NCBI GenBank assembly: GCA_963742725.1
Contig: CAVUMX010000001.1
Coordinates: 1,736,001-1,800,000, forward strand
Length of the DNA: 64,000 bases
Direction of reading: 5' to 3'
Origin: CAVVAL01 sp963742725
GTDB lineage: Bacteria; Actinomycetota; Actinomycetes; Mycobacteriales; Cryptosporangiaceae
Part shown: piece by piece, positions 23,342 through 31,487 of the stretch
Position numbering within the stretch: the stretch's first letter is position 1
Layout: each line of letters begins with the position of its first letter
Position numbers and translations under genes: made by a program
Notes under the pieces: generated by a model
Told to the model about the DNA's origin: nothing
The model's database searches: none
The model's input: only the letters and a program-made list of their open reading frames with translations

Positions 23342-24157
23342 TCAGGCCGGGCCGTCGTACAGCTTGCCGAGCTGCTCCGACCGGTCGCGTGCCGCCTCGA
23401 TGGCCGCGATCAGCGCGGCGCGGACCCCGTGCCGTTCCAGCTCGCGGATCGCGGCGATCGTCGTCCCGCCGGGGGACGTGACGGCCTCGCGCAGCTGCAC
23501 CGGGTGCTCGCCCGAGTCCCGGAGCATCGTCGCCGCGCCCAGCGCCGTCTGCACGATGAGGTCGGCCGCTACGACGCGCGGCAGCCCGAGCAGGATCCCG
23601 GCGTCGATCATGGCCTCGACCAGGTAGAAGAAGTACGCCGGGCCGGATCCGGACAGCGCGGTCACCGCATCCTGCTGGTGCTCCGGCAGCCGCAGCACCT
23701 TGCCGACCGGCTGGAGGATCGACTCGGCCGCCGCCAGGTGACGCTCGTCCGCGTGCGAGCCGGCGCTGATCACGCTCATCGCCTGGTCGACCAGGGCCGG
23801 CGTGTTCGGCATGACCCGGACGACCGGCACCTGCTCGCCCAGCATCCGCTCGATGTACGCCGTCGGGATCCCGGCCGCGACCGACACGATCAGGTGATCC
23901 GCGGTGACCAGCGGCGCCAGTTCGGTCAGCAGCGCGCCGATGTCCTGTGGCTTGACCGCCAGCAACAGGATGCGGCCGTGCTTCGCCGCGTCCGGGACGC
24001 TCACGGAGTTGACGCCGTACCGGTGCTTCAGAAACGCCGCCCGGTCTGGGGCGCGTTCCGAGACCACGATGTCGTCGACGGTCCGGCCGGCGCGCAGAAG
24101 CCCCGACAGCAGCGCCTCACCGAGCTTGCCGGCGCCGAGAATCGCCAACGTGTCCAC
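23342..24157 (-). CDS. proC: Pyrroline-5-carboxylate reductase
   Basis: A 271-residue enzyme reducing P5C to proline with NAD(P)H, the last step of proline synthesis. The Rossmann motif LAILGAGKLGEALLSG opens the protein; RVMPNTPALV, ALSGSGPAYFFYL and VTSPGGTTIAAI are the family signatures. GTG start, 10 bp after the proline dehydrogenase stop. The pair encodes opposite steps around P5C. Confidence 0.96.
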   Translation of the reverse strand: MDTLAILGAGKLGEALLSGLLRAGRTVDDIVVSERAPDRAAFLKHRYGVNSVSVPDAAKHGRILLLAVKPQDIGALLTELAPLVTADHLIVSVAAGIPTAYIERMLGEQVPVVRVMPNTPALVDQAMSVISAGSHADERHLAAAESILQPVGKVLRLPEHQQDAVTALSGSGPAYFFYLVEAMIDAGILLGLPRVVAADLIVQTALGAATMLRDSGEHPVQLREAVTSPGGTTIAAIRELERHGVRAALIAAIEAARDRSEQLGKLYDGPA

Positions 24158-24167
24158 GTTGGACCCC

Positions 24168-25088
24168 TTATTTCTTGGTCGCGAGGGACCGGAGGAAGAA
24201 CGTCATGTTCGCCGGGCGCTCCGCGAGACGGCGCATCAGGTAGCCGTACCACTCGGTGCCGTAGGGAACGTACACGCGAACCGTGTAGCCGTCCCGGACC
24301 AGCCGCAGCTGCTCCTCCGGGCGGACCCCGTACAGCAGCTGGAACTCGAACGTGTCCTGCCGGCGGTCGTACCACTTCGCCCGCTCGGACCCGATCGCGA
24401 TCAGCCGCGGGTCGTGGGTCGCCAGCATCGGGTAGCCCTGCCCGGCCATCAGGACGTTCAGGCAGCGCACGAACGACCGGTCGACGTCGAGCGCCGACTG
24501 GAACGCCACCGACTCCGGCTCCTTGTACGCGCCCTTGCACAACCGCACCCGCGACCCGGCGTGCGACAGGTCCTTGCAGTCGGCCTCGGTGCGGCGCAGG
24601 TAGGCCTGGAGGACGGCGCCGGTGCTCGGGAAGTCCTTGCGCAGCTCGCCGAGGATCTCCAGCGTCGAGTCCGTCGTGGTGTGGTCCTCCATGTCGAGGG
24701 TCACCGTGGTGCCGGCGTTCTCGGCCGCCTGGCAGATCGCCCTGGCGTTGTCGATCGCCATCGACCGGTCGAGCATCTGCCCCACCGCCGACAGCTTCAC
24801 GCTCACCTCGGCCGCCGGCGTCAGGCCCTCGCGGGCCAGCGCCGACAGCAACGTCAGGTAGGCGTCCTTCGTGGCCGTCGCCTGCGCGGCGTCCAGAGTG
24901 TCCTCGCCGAGGAAGTCGAGGCTGATCGCCAGATCGTCGCGGGCGAGGCTGCGGGACGCCGCCAGCGCGTCGTCCACCTCGCTCCCGGCCACGAACCGGC
25001 GGACCACGTCACGGCTGATCGGCGCCGTCTCGACGAGGTGCTCCACGCGCTTGTTCCGGGCGGCGGCAAGGATAACCGTACGAAGCAT
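24168..25088 (-). CDS. Proline dehydrogenase (monofunctional)
   Basis: A 306-residue FAD enzyme oxidising proline to P5C at the membrane, feeding electrons to quinones. Conserved segments include VSVKLSAVG, TLDMEDHTTTDSTL, RVRLCKGAYKEP and the C-terminal substrate motif EWYGYLMRRLAERP. The P5C dehydrogenase domain of large PutA is absent. It precedes proC with a 10-bp gap, implying co-transcription of proline breakdown and synthesis. Confidence 0.93.
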   Translation of the reverse strand: MLRTVILAAARNKRVEHLVETAPISRDVVRRFVAGSEVDDALAASRSLARDDLAISLDFLGEDTLDAAQATATKDAYLTLLSALAREGLTPAAEVSVKLSAVGQMLDRSMAIDNARAICQAAENAGTTVTLDMEDHTTTDSTLEILGELRKDFPSTGAVLQAYLRRTEADCKDLSHAGSRVRLCKGAYKEPESVAFQSALDVDRSFVRCLNVLMAGQGYPMLATHDPRLIAIGSERAKWYDRRQDTFEFQLLYGVRPEEQLRLVRDGYTVRVYVPYGTEWYGYLMRRLAERPANMTFFLRSLATKK

Positions 25089-25127
25089 GCCGCCAGACTA
25101 ACGTCGTGTATCGGCAGGCCAGCCACA

Positions 25128-25152
25128 GGGCGGCACCCCCGTGGCGCCGCCC
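25128..25152 (-). terminator. Hairpin after the methyltransferase gene
   Basis: GGGCGGC (25128-25134) and GCCGCCC (25146-25152), 15 bp beyond the methyltransferase stop on the minus strand. No T-run. It would separate that gene from proline dehydrogenase. Confidence 0.4.
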
Positions 25153-25166
25153 CACCCCCAAGCTCC

Positions 25167-25913
25167 TCAGCGGACGCCGGCCACCGCGGCGTCCGTCAGG
25201 CCGCGCCACACCAGTCCGACCTCCCGGTACCCGGCGGCGCGCAGGCTGTCGAGATGCCAGGAGACCGGCGGGTTGAACTCGGCGGCGTGCGAGCCCTTGA
25301 AGTGCGCGTTGCGTTCGGCGACCAGGTCGGCGAGCGCCGGGTCGGCGGCGGCCTCGATCCACCACTGCTCCCAGTCGACGGTCTCGCCGCTGGCGTAGAG
25401 GGCGTGGCGGCGTTCGCGGGCACGGTCGGCGAGGGCCGTGCTCAGTGAAGGCAGCCCGTCGTCGATCGCGTGGTCGGCGTTGATGAAGACACCGCCGTCC
25501 CGGAGGACGTCCCTGATCTCCCCGTACAGGACGGCGAGACGGTCGGCCGGCAGCCAGTGCAGGGCCGTGGCGGTGAGGACGGCGTCGAACGGCCCGAGCC
25601 CGGCGGACCACGACGGGTCGGTCAGATCGGTGCGGACGATCCGCGCCCGGTCGCCGAGCGATCCGCGCGCGATGGCCAGCAACGCCGGGTCGATGTCGAG
25701 CAGGGTGACGTCCGCGTCCGGGAAGCGGTCGAGGAGGCGGAGGCTGATCGAGCCGGTGCCGCCCGCGAGGTCAAGGACCCGGGGCGGCCGCGTGCAGATC
25801 GCGTCGACGACGTCCAGCTGGGCGGTATAGCGCTCTTCGCGGTCAGGCATGTAGGCGGTCTGCTGCCTGTCCCAGCTCTGCTGCCAGGACGTCGAGTCCA
25901 GCGTTGCGGTCAT
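25167..25913 (-). CDS. Class I SAM-dependent methyltransferase
   Basis: A 248-residue methyltransferase with motif I RVLDLAGGTGSISLRLL, the acidic post-I LLDIDPALL and FDAVLTATALHWL. Substrate unknown. ATG with GGAGG 6 nt upstream. It is divergent from the CGNR regulator gene, sharing a 78-bp promoter region, so it is a plausible target of that regulator. Confidence 0.85.
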   Translation of the reverse strand: MTATLDSTSWQQSWDRQQTAYMPDREERYTAQLDVVDAICTRPPRVLDLAGGTGSISLRLLDRFPDADVTLLDIDPALLAIARGSLGDRARIVRTDLTDPSWSAGLGPFDAVLTATALHWLPADRLAVLYGEIRDVLRDGGVFINADHAIDDGLPSLSTALADRARERRHALYASGETVDWEQWWIEAAADPALADLVAERNAHFKGSHAAEFNPPVSWHLDSLRAAGYREVGLVWRGLTDAAVAGVR

Positions 25914-25957
25914 GCGGCACCTCCGGGTACGTAAGGAGCACTATTAGCTTCTGGTAG

Positions 25958-25985
25958 TTACACCCTAAGCAGAACGCGGTAAGGT
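25958..25985 (+). promoter_or_regulatory. Promoter of the leaderless CGNR regulator gene
   Basis: TTACAC (25958-25963), 16-nt spacer, TAAGGT (25980-25985), then six bases to the GTG start. Confidence 0.5.
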
Positions 25986-25991
25986 GCGCAA

Positions 25992-26513
25992 GTGGACTTC
26001 GACGCTTACTCAACGCTCGGTGTCGAGCTGGCCAACGCCCAGATCGACGACCTGGACGACCTACGGACGCTCCTCACCGACCAGCCGTGGTGGGCCGAAC
26101 GCGCGACCGAGCAGGACGCCAAGGCGCTCCGCCGCACGTCGTCGCAGGTACGGAAGGTGTTCGAGACAGCGGCGAGCGGCGACGACCCCGGCACGGTGAA
26201 CGCGTTGAACGCACTCCTGGACGCCCATCCGGCGCGGCCGAACATCTCCGGTCACGACGCCAGCGACTGGCACATCCACGTCACGCGGTCAGGGTCGTCC
26301 GTCGCGGAGGAGTGGTCAGCCGCGGCCGCGTGGGGTCTCGCGGTCGCGCTCACCCGATGGGGCAGCGTCCGCTTCGGAATCTGCGCGGGCAGCGGATGCG
26401 GCGACGCCTACCTCGACACGTCGACGAACCGGTCCCGCCGGTACTGCTCGGAACGCTGCGCGACCCGTGCCCACGTCGCCGCCTACCGAGCCCGCCGCCG
26501 CGCCACCACCTGA
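25992..26513 (+). CDS. CGNR zinc-finger transcriptional regulator
   Basis: A 173-residue protein with an N-terminal ABATE-like domain and a C-terminal CGNR zinc finger: CAGSGCGDAYLDTS, then RRYCSERCATRAHVAAYRARR. Four cysteines bind zinc and the basic tail binds DNA. GTG start with TAAGGT six bases upstream, so leaderless. Members are presumed stress- or ligand-responsive regulators; it faces a methyltransferase gene. Confidence 0.87.
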   Translation: MDFDAYSTLGVELANAQIDDLDDLRTLLTDQPWWAERATEQDAKALRRTSSQVRKVFETAASGDDPGTVNALNALLDAHPARPNISGHDASDWHIHVTRSGSSVAEEWSAAAAWGLAVALTRWGSVRFGICAGSGCGDAYLDTSTNRSRRYCSERCATRAHVAAYRARRRATT

Positions 26514-26529
26514 ACCCACGCCAGCATCG

Positions 26530-26591
26530 CAACTGTCGGGGTTATCGGGGTATCCGGCGCCGGGTTTCAGCACGCCATTCCGAACAGTCCG
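26530..26591. repeat. 62-nt dispersed palindromic repeat, copy 2
   Basis: Same length and same ends as the copy at 5646-5707 (CAACTGTCGGGG...ACAGTCCG). The right inner arm has diverged, leaving only short terminal pairing (ACTGT/ACAGT). It lies between convergent genes (CGNR regulator and sugar isomerase). Confidence 0.8.
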
Positions 26592-26677
26592 GTTCGGCGC
26601 GGCGCGGCGCGGCGCGCGCCGGCGGTGCGGGCCCCGGCGGTGCCGCGGCGCGGCGCGCGGGAGGGCGGGGCCGAGCG
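26592..26677. other. GCGC-rich spacer
   Basis: A run of short GGCGCGGCGC-type repeats between the dispersed repeat and the isomerase stop. No gene or clear signal seen. Confidence 0.4.
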
Positions 26678-27544
26678 TCAGACCAGGGCGGCCGGGGCGG
26701 CGAGGTGGAGGCGGGCGAAGGCCAACGCCTCCGCGAGGTCCGCCTCGCGCGGTTCGCGGTCGCGGAACCGTTTCGTGCTGACCTCGACGACCACGGATCC
26801 GTCGTACCCGCGGTTCGCGAGCGATTCCAGGAGCGGACCGCACGGCTGGTCGCCCCGGCCCGGCACGAGGTGTTCGTCGCGGCCGAGGCCGGTCCCGTCG
26901 CCGAGGTGGACGTGGCTCAGCCGGTCGCCCATCCGTTCGGCCATGTCGAGGGTGTCCTGCCGCGAGACGGCGGTGTGGGAGACGTCGAGCGTGTAGGCGG
27001 CGAAGTCCTCGGTGCTGGGGTCCCAGTGGGGCGCGTACGGCGAGAACTCCCGGCCGCGGGCGCGCAGCGGGAACATGTTCTCGACGGCGAAGACCACATC
27101 GGTCTCGGCGGCGATCCGCTCGATGCCGGCGGCGAAGCCGCGCGCGTAGTCGCGCTGCCAGCGGAAAGGCGGGTGGACGACGACCGTGGAGGCGCCCAGT
27201 TCCTCGGCGGCGTCCTTGGACCGGACCAGCCGCTCCCACGGATCGGGGCTCCACACGCGCTGGGTGATGACCAGGCACGGCGCGTGGACGGCCAGGATCG
27301 GCATCGAGAACTTTTCGGACAGCTTGCGGATCGCCGACACGTCCTGGCTGACCGGGTCGTTCCAGACCATGACCTCGACGCCGTCGTAGCCGAGTGCGGC
27401 GGCGATCTCGAACGCGGCCGGCGTGGGCTCCGGGTACACGGAGGCGGTGGACAGGCCGACTCGGGCCGCCGGCACCTGGACGGCCTGACCTTCTTCAGCG
27501 GGGACGGTCACCTCGACCAGGGTAGTCCGCCGCTGTTTCACCAA
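26678..27544 (-). CDS. Sugar phosphate isomerase/epimerase (AP endonuclease 2-like TIM barrel)
   Basis: About 288 residues with the xylose-isomerase-like fold: VGLSTASVYPEPTPAAF at the start, ILAVHAPCLVITQRVW, TVVVHPPFRWQRDYA, FAVENMFPL, YTLDVSHTAVS and HVHLGDGTG carry the likely metal ligands (His/Glu/Asp). Very close to what I recall of Rv0498. The start is uncertain: a GTG for VTVPAEEG near 27511 could be used instead of 27544. It lies just downstream of the Ppx/GppA gene (6-bp gap) and is probably co-transcribed. Confidence 0.8.
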   Translation of the reverse strand: MVKQRRTTLVEVTVPAEEGQAVQVPAARVGLSTASVYPEPTPAAFEIAAALGYDGVEVMVWNDPVSQDVSAIRKLSEKFSMPILAVHAPCLVITQRVWSPDPWERLVRSKDAAEELGASTVVVHPPFRWQRDYARGFAAGIERIAAETDVVFAVENMFPLRARGREFSPYAPHWDPSTEDFAAYTLDVSHTAVSRQDTLDMAERMGDRLSHVHLGDGTGLGRDEHLVPGRGDQPCGPLLESLANRGYDGSVVVEVSTKRFRDREPREADLAEALAFARLHLAAPAALV

Positions 27545-27550
27545 CAGTCC

Positions 27551-28516
27551 CTACCGACCGGCCACCTCGGCGACGAACTCTGCGGCACCGCCGTCCAGCC
27601 AGTCCAGGCGGCGGAGGATGACGCCTTCACGCAGCGCCCACGGGCACATCTCGAGCTGGGAGATGCCGAAGTTCCGCATCGCCGATTCGGCCACGACCGC
27701 CCCGGCGAGCAGCTGGTGCGCCCGCTGAGCGCTGACGCCTTCCAGCTCGGCCAGGTCGGACGACGAGATCCGCGAGATGAACGCCGTGACCTGGCGCAGC
27801 CCGTCCTTGTTGAGGCGCCGGCGGGCGCGCAGGCCTGCGGACGACGGCGCCGCACCGGCGAGGCGGGCGAGCGTGCGGAACGTCTTCGAGGAGGCGACCG
27901 CGCGGTCCACGGGGCCGGCGTCCAGGATCTCGTCGACGACCGGCGCGATCAGGTCGTCGGCGTAGTCGCGGAGAGCCGCGACCTCGGCCCGGGTCGGCGG
28001 GTCGTGGGTGAACTGTTCTCGGGTGAGGCGGCCGGCGCCGAGCGGGAGCGACAGGGCACGGTCGGGCAGCTCGTCGATGCCGGTCGCGATTTCCAGCGAG
28101 CCGCCGCCGATGTCGAGGCACAGCAGCCGCCCTGCCGACCAGCCGAACCAGCGCCGCACGGCCAGGAACGTCAGCCGCGCCTCGTCGTCACCGGCGAGCA
28201 CCTCCAGCTCGACGCCCGTCTCCTCACGGACCCGCGCCAGGACCTTCTCGCCGTTCTTCGCGTCCCGGACGGCGGACGTGGCGAACGCGAGCAGATCGTC
28301 GGCGCCGAGCTTCCGCGCGGACTGCTTGGCGGCGGCCACCGCGCGGATCAGCGACTCGGCGCCCTCGTCCGACAGCTTGCCGTTGTCGCCGACGTGCTCC
28401 GCCAGCCGCAGCACGGACTTCTCCGAGTGCGCCGGCATCGGGTGGCCACCTCGGTGGGCGTCCACCACGAGCAGGTGCACCGTGTTGGAGCCGACGTCGA
28501 GAACTCCCAGGCGCAT
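27551..28516 (-). CDS. Exopolyphosphatase/pppGpp phosphohydrolase (Ppx/GppA family)
   Basis: A 321-residue actin-fold phosphatase. N-terminal phosphate-binding loop LGVLDVGSNTVHLLV, ATSAVRDAKNG and LDIGGGSLEIATG are present. The C-terminal HD-like domain of long E. coli Ppx is absent, as in M. tuberculosis Ppx1 (Rv0496), the positional counterpart. Acts on polyphosphate and possibly (p)ppGpp. ATG with TAGCGT seven bases upstream. Near senX3-regX3 and phoU, fitting a phosphate-linked neighbourhood. Confidence 0.88.
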   Translation of the reverse strand: MRLGVLDVGSNTVHLLVVDAHRGGHPMPAHSEKSVLRLAEHVGDNGKLSDEGAESLIRAVAAAKQSARKLGADDLLAFATSAVRDAKNGEKVLARVREETGVELEVLAGDDEARLTFLAVRRWFGWSAGRLLCLDIGGGSLEIATGIDELPDRALSLPLGAGRLTREQFTHDPPTRAEVAALRDYADDLIAPVVDEILDAGPVDRAVASSKTFRTLARLAGAAPSSAGLRARRRLNKDGLRQVTAFISRISSSDLAELEGVSAQRAHQLLAGAVVAESAMRNFGISQLEMCPWALREGVILRRLDWLDGGAAEFVAEVAGR

Positions 28517-28566
28517 ACCCGGAACGCTACCCCCTCAGAACCGGCGCGACGGCATACGCTGATCCC

Positions 28567-29355
28567 GTGGCAACCATCGTCGACCTGCCGACTCCTCGCC
28601 CCCGTGACCGCGAGGTCAGCCTCGACTTCCCGCGCGAGTGGATCGAGTTCGCCGACCCGGCGGACGCCGAACACGTGATCCGTGGCGACCTGACGTGGCT
28701 CCTGTCCCGCTGGACGTGCATCTACGGCAGCGGCTGCCACGGCATCATCGAGGGCCGCGCCGACGACGGCTGTTGCAGCCACGGCGCCTTCTTCACGGAC
28801 GCCGACGACGAGCGGCGGGTGAAGTCGTTCGTCAAGAAGCTGACCCCGGCCGACTGGCAGCACCACGTGACCGGTTTCAAGAACTGGACCGAGCGCGACA
28901 GCATCGGTGACGACGAGAACCGCCGCCGCACCGCCACTGTGGACGGGGCGTGCATCTTCCTGAACCGTCCCGGCTTCGAGGGCGGGGCGGGATGCGCACT
29001 CCACGGGCTGGCGCTGCGCGAGGGCCTGCATCCGCTCGAAACCAAGCCCGACGTGTGCTGGCAGCTGCCGGTGCGGCGCGAGCAGGAGTGGGTGACCCGG
29101 CCGGACGAGACGAAGGTGCTGGTCGAGACGCTCGGCGAGTTCGACCGTCGCGGTTGGGGCGAGGGCGGCCACGACCTGCACTGGTGGTGCACGTCCTCGC
29201 CGGACGCGCACGTCAGCGCGACGCCGCTCTACAAGAGCTACGGTCCGGAGCTGGCCAAGCTGATCGGCAAGCCGGCGTACGCGCGGCTCGTCGAGCTGTG
29301 CGAGGCGCGGGAGCGGCAAGGCCTCATAGCGAAGCATCCCGCCACCGGGTCATGA
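28567..29355 (+). CDS. Conserved actinobacterial cysteine-rich protein of unknown function
   Basis: A 262-residue protein, probably the counterpart of Rv0495c, which has the same position next to ppx. It contains a cluster of Cys/His: RWTCIYGSGCHGI, DGCCSHGAFF, DGACIFLNRPGFEGGAGCALHGLA and PDVCWQLPV. These could bind metal or an Fe-S cluster (inference); the pattern is reminiscent of the YkgJ/DUF3109 zinc/iron proteins. GTG start with TACGCT six bases upstream, so leaderless. Its stop overlaps the AraC gene start (ATGA). Confidence 0.75.
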   Translation: MATIVDLPTPRPRDREVSLDFPREWIEFADPADAEHVIRGDLTWLLSRWTCIYGSGCHGIIEGRADDGCCSHGAFFTDADDERRVKSFVKKLTPADWQHHVTGFKNWTERDSIGDDENRRRTATVDGACIFLNRPGFEGGAGCALHGLALREGLHPLETKPDVCWQLPVRREQEWVTRPDETKVLVETLGEFDRRGWGEGGHDLHWWCTSSPDAHVSATPLYKSYGPELAKLIGKPAYARLVELCEARERQGLIAKHPATGS

Positions 29356-29783
29356 CGCCGAACGAGGCGTTGCTGCCGCACCTGCGCGCCGCCCGTGACC
29401 TGATCGACCGCGACTACGCCCAGCCGATCGACCTCGACGTGCTGGCGGCGCGGGCCGGGTGCTCGCGGTACCACTTCCTGCGGTCGTTCCGGGCCGCGTA
29501 CGGCGACACCCCGCTGCGCTACCTGACCCGGCGCCGCATCGAACGGGCGAAGGACCTGCTGCGGTCCGCGAACCTGACCGTCACGGAGATCTGCTGGCTG
29601 GTGGGGTTCTCCAGCCTCGGCTCGTTCAGCAGCCGGTTCCGCGAGCTGGTCGGGGTGCCCCCGTCGGTGTACCGGGACGAGATCGCCAAGCAGGGCGGCC
29701 CGCCGCCGATCCCCGGCTGCCATCTGCTCATGTGGACGGTTCCCGCAATCTCGGAGAAGCCGCCGCCCCGACCCGGCTCCTAA
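29352..29783 (+). CDS. AraC-family transcriptional regulator (short)
   Basis: A 143-residue protein that is essentially the two-helix-turn-helix AraC/XylS DNA-binding domain: AARAGCSRYHFLRSFRAAYGDTPLRYL and ICWLVGFSSLGSFSSRFRELVGVPP. There is no ligand-binding N-domain. Start overlaps the preceding stop by ATGA. The VOC-domain gene follows 36 bp later, a common regulator-enzyme pairing. Confidence 0.87.
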   Translation: MTPNEALLPHLRAARDLIDRDYAQPIDLDVLAARAGCSRYHFLRSFRAAYGDTPLRYLTRRRIERAKDLLRSANLTVTEICWLVGFSSLGSFSSRFRELVGVPPSVYRDEIAKQGGPPPIPGCHLLMWTVPAISEKPPPRPGS

Positions 29784-29819
29784 CGTCGGGAGCACACCGA
29801 TCCACGAGGGAGTACCGCG

Positions 29820-30239
29820 ATGATCACCAGGCTCAGCCACGCCACGGCCTACGTGCTCGACCAGGACGAGGCGAAGGCCTTCTACACGGACAAGCTCGGG
29901 TTCGAGGTCCGCCAGGACATCAGCATGGACGGGTTCCGCTGGCTGACCGTCGGGCCGGCGGGCCAGCCGGACCTGCAGATCGTGCTCATGCCGGCCGGCT
30001 CCGGCGGGTTCGACCCGGACGCCGCGACGCAGCTGCGTGCGATCGTGAGCAAGGGCGGGCTCGGCGTCGGCGTCCTCGCCACGGACGACTGCCACAAGAC
30101 GTACGAGGAACTGTCGGCGAAGGGCGTGGAGTTCATCCAGGAGCCGGCTGACCGTCCGTACGGCGTCGAGGCCGTGTTCCGCGACAATTCCGGCAACTGG
30201 TACAGCCTCACCCAGCCGCACGCTCAGTTTCAGGGGTAG
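29820..30239 (+). CDS. VOC-family (glyoxalase/bleomycin resistance-like) protein
   Basis: A 139-residue VOC protein: two babab modules, LSHATAYVLDQDEAKAFYTDKLGFEV at the start and EAVFRDNSGNWYSLTQP at the end. Substrate unknown; could be a glyoxalase, dioxygenase or antibiotic-binding member. ATG after GAGGGAG. It probably forms an operon with the short AraC regulator. Its 3' end overlaps the convergent GlxA-type gene by 32 bp. Confidence 0.85.
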   Translation: MITRLSHATAYVLDQDEAKAFYTDKLGFEVRQDISMDGFRWLTVGPAGQPDLQIVLMPAGSGGFDPDAATQLRAIVSKGGLGVGVLATDDCHKTYEELSAKGVEFIQEPADRPYGVEAVFRDNSGNWYSLTQPHAQFQG

Positions 30240-31191
30240 CGGCGGCACGGAACACCCGGCGGTAGTCGCGGGGAGCGACCCCGCGACGCCGCACGAACTG
30301 CTCGCGCAGGGCCGCCGCCGTGCCGAAGCCGACCTGGCGGGCGATCTCCTCGATCGGTACGTCGCCGCTTTCGAGTAGCTCCTCGGCCCGGTGCAACCGC
30401 TGGGTCAGCAGCCACGCGCGGGGCGTGGTGCCGGTGGTGGCGCGGAAGTGCCGGGCGAAGCTGCGGGGGCTCATGAGGGCGCGGGCGGCGAGGTCGTCGA
30501 CCGTGACCGGCTCGTGCAGGTTCTCCCGCATCCAGGCGAGGATGTCGCCGAGCCGTTCGGAGTCGCCGGCCTCGGGCAGCGGCGAGACGATGTACTGGGC
30601 CTGGCCGCCGTCCCGGTGCGGCGGCACGACGAGGCCCCTGGCCACGCGGTTGGCCACCTTGGCGCCGTACTCCCGGCGGAGCCAGTACAGGCAGAGGTCG
30701 ACGCCGGAGGCACCGCCGGCGCCGGTGAGGATCGTGCCCTCGTCGACGTAGAGGACGTCCGCGTCGATCGTCACGTCGGGGTATTTCGCGGCGAGATGGT
30801 CCACCCACTGCCAGTGCGTGGCGGCGCGGCGCCCGTCGAGCAGGCCGGCCGCGGCCAGCACGTAGGCGCCGGAGCAGAACGTCATGATCGTGGCGCCACG
30901 CTCGTGGGCGTCGCGCAGCGCCTGGAGCAGCTCCTCGGACGGCTCGCAGGCGCGCGTCTCCCACGGCAGCATCAGGACGACATCCGCCTCGCCGACCCGT
31001 TCCAGCCCGTGCTCGACCAGCATGTTCAGGCCGAACGACGTCCGGATCAGCCCCGGCTTCTCGGCGGCGAGCGCGAAGTCGAACCGCACGGGGACGCACT
31101 GCCCGCAGTCACCGCCGAAGAACTCCGTGGCGACGCCGAGGCTGAAAGCACCCGTGTTCTCGCTGACGATGGCGACGACGTTCTTGGTCAT
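30208..31191 (-). CDS. GlxA-type transcriptional regulator (DJ-1/PfpI domain + AraC HTH)
   Basis: A 327-residue regulator. The N-terminal amidase-like domain (about 1-190) carries the nucleophile-elbow-like MTFCSGAYVLAAAGLLDGRRATHW; the cysteine is present. The C-terminal AraC domain includes ALMSPRSFARHFRATTGTTPRAWL and IARQVGFGTAAALREQFVRR. Ligand unknown. ATG at 31191, divergent from the small zinc-ribbon-like gene. Confidence 0.9.
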   Translation of the reverse strand: MTKNVVAIVSENTGAFSLGVATEFFGGDCGQCVPVRFDFALAAEKPGLIRTSFGLNMLVEHGLERVGEADVVLMLPWETRACEPSEELLQALRDAHERGATIMTFCSGAYVLAAAGLLDGRRAATHWQWVDHLAAKYPDVTIDADVLYVDEGTILTGAGGASGVDLCLYWLRREYGAKVANRVARGLVVPPHRDGGQAQYIVSPLPEAGDSERLGDILAWMRENLHEPVTVDDLAARALMSPRSFARHFRATTGTTPRAWLLTQRLHRAEELLESGDVPIEEIARQVGFGTAAALREQFVRRRGVAPRDYRRVFRAAATPETERAAG

Positions 31192-31273
31192 GGATACAGT
31201 CTGGCAGAAAACTTGCGATCGTGGTCAGTTCTGCCACTCACAGTTGTGGCGAGGCCCGGCGCACGCTGTTCGC

Positions 31274-31471
31274 ATGATGGTTATCCAGTGCCCGACGCAC
31301 CAGTCCGAAGTCCTCGTCACCGAGCGCCGCATCCGTGGAATGCGCAACACGGAGCACGGCATCCTGATGGATGTCGAGTGCTACTGCGGCACCCACGTCG
31401 TTATCCGTACCGGCCGCAAATGGCACGCGGAACACGCGAGCGCCACGCGCGACCCCGTCCTGTCAGCGTGA
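31274..31471 (+). CDS. Small Cys/His protein of unknown function
   Basis: A 65-residue ORF starting MMVIQCPTHQSEVLVTERR, with DVECYCGTHVVIRTGRKW in the middle. Cys6, His9, Cys37, Cys39 and His42 could form a zinc site. I recall similar short proteins in other actinobacteria but not a function. No good ribosome site is visible; it sits in the divergent spacer of the GlxA-type regulator. Confidence 0.6.
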   Translation: MMVIQCPTHQSEVLVTERRIRGMRNTEHGILMDVECYCGTHVVIRTGRKWHAEHASATRDPVLSA

Positions 31472-31487
31472 CCGCGACCGCGCGGGC

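Noticed and set aside
26087..28678. Plus-strand 863-codon open frame over the isomerase and ppx genes
   Set aside because: Antisense to two genes with clear protein motifs; codon-position GC bias supports the minus strand.
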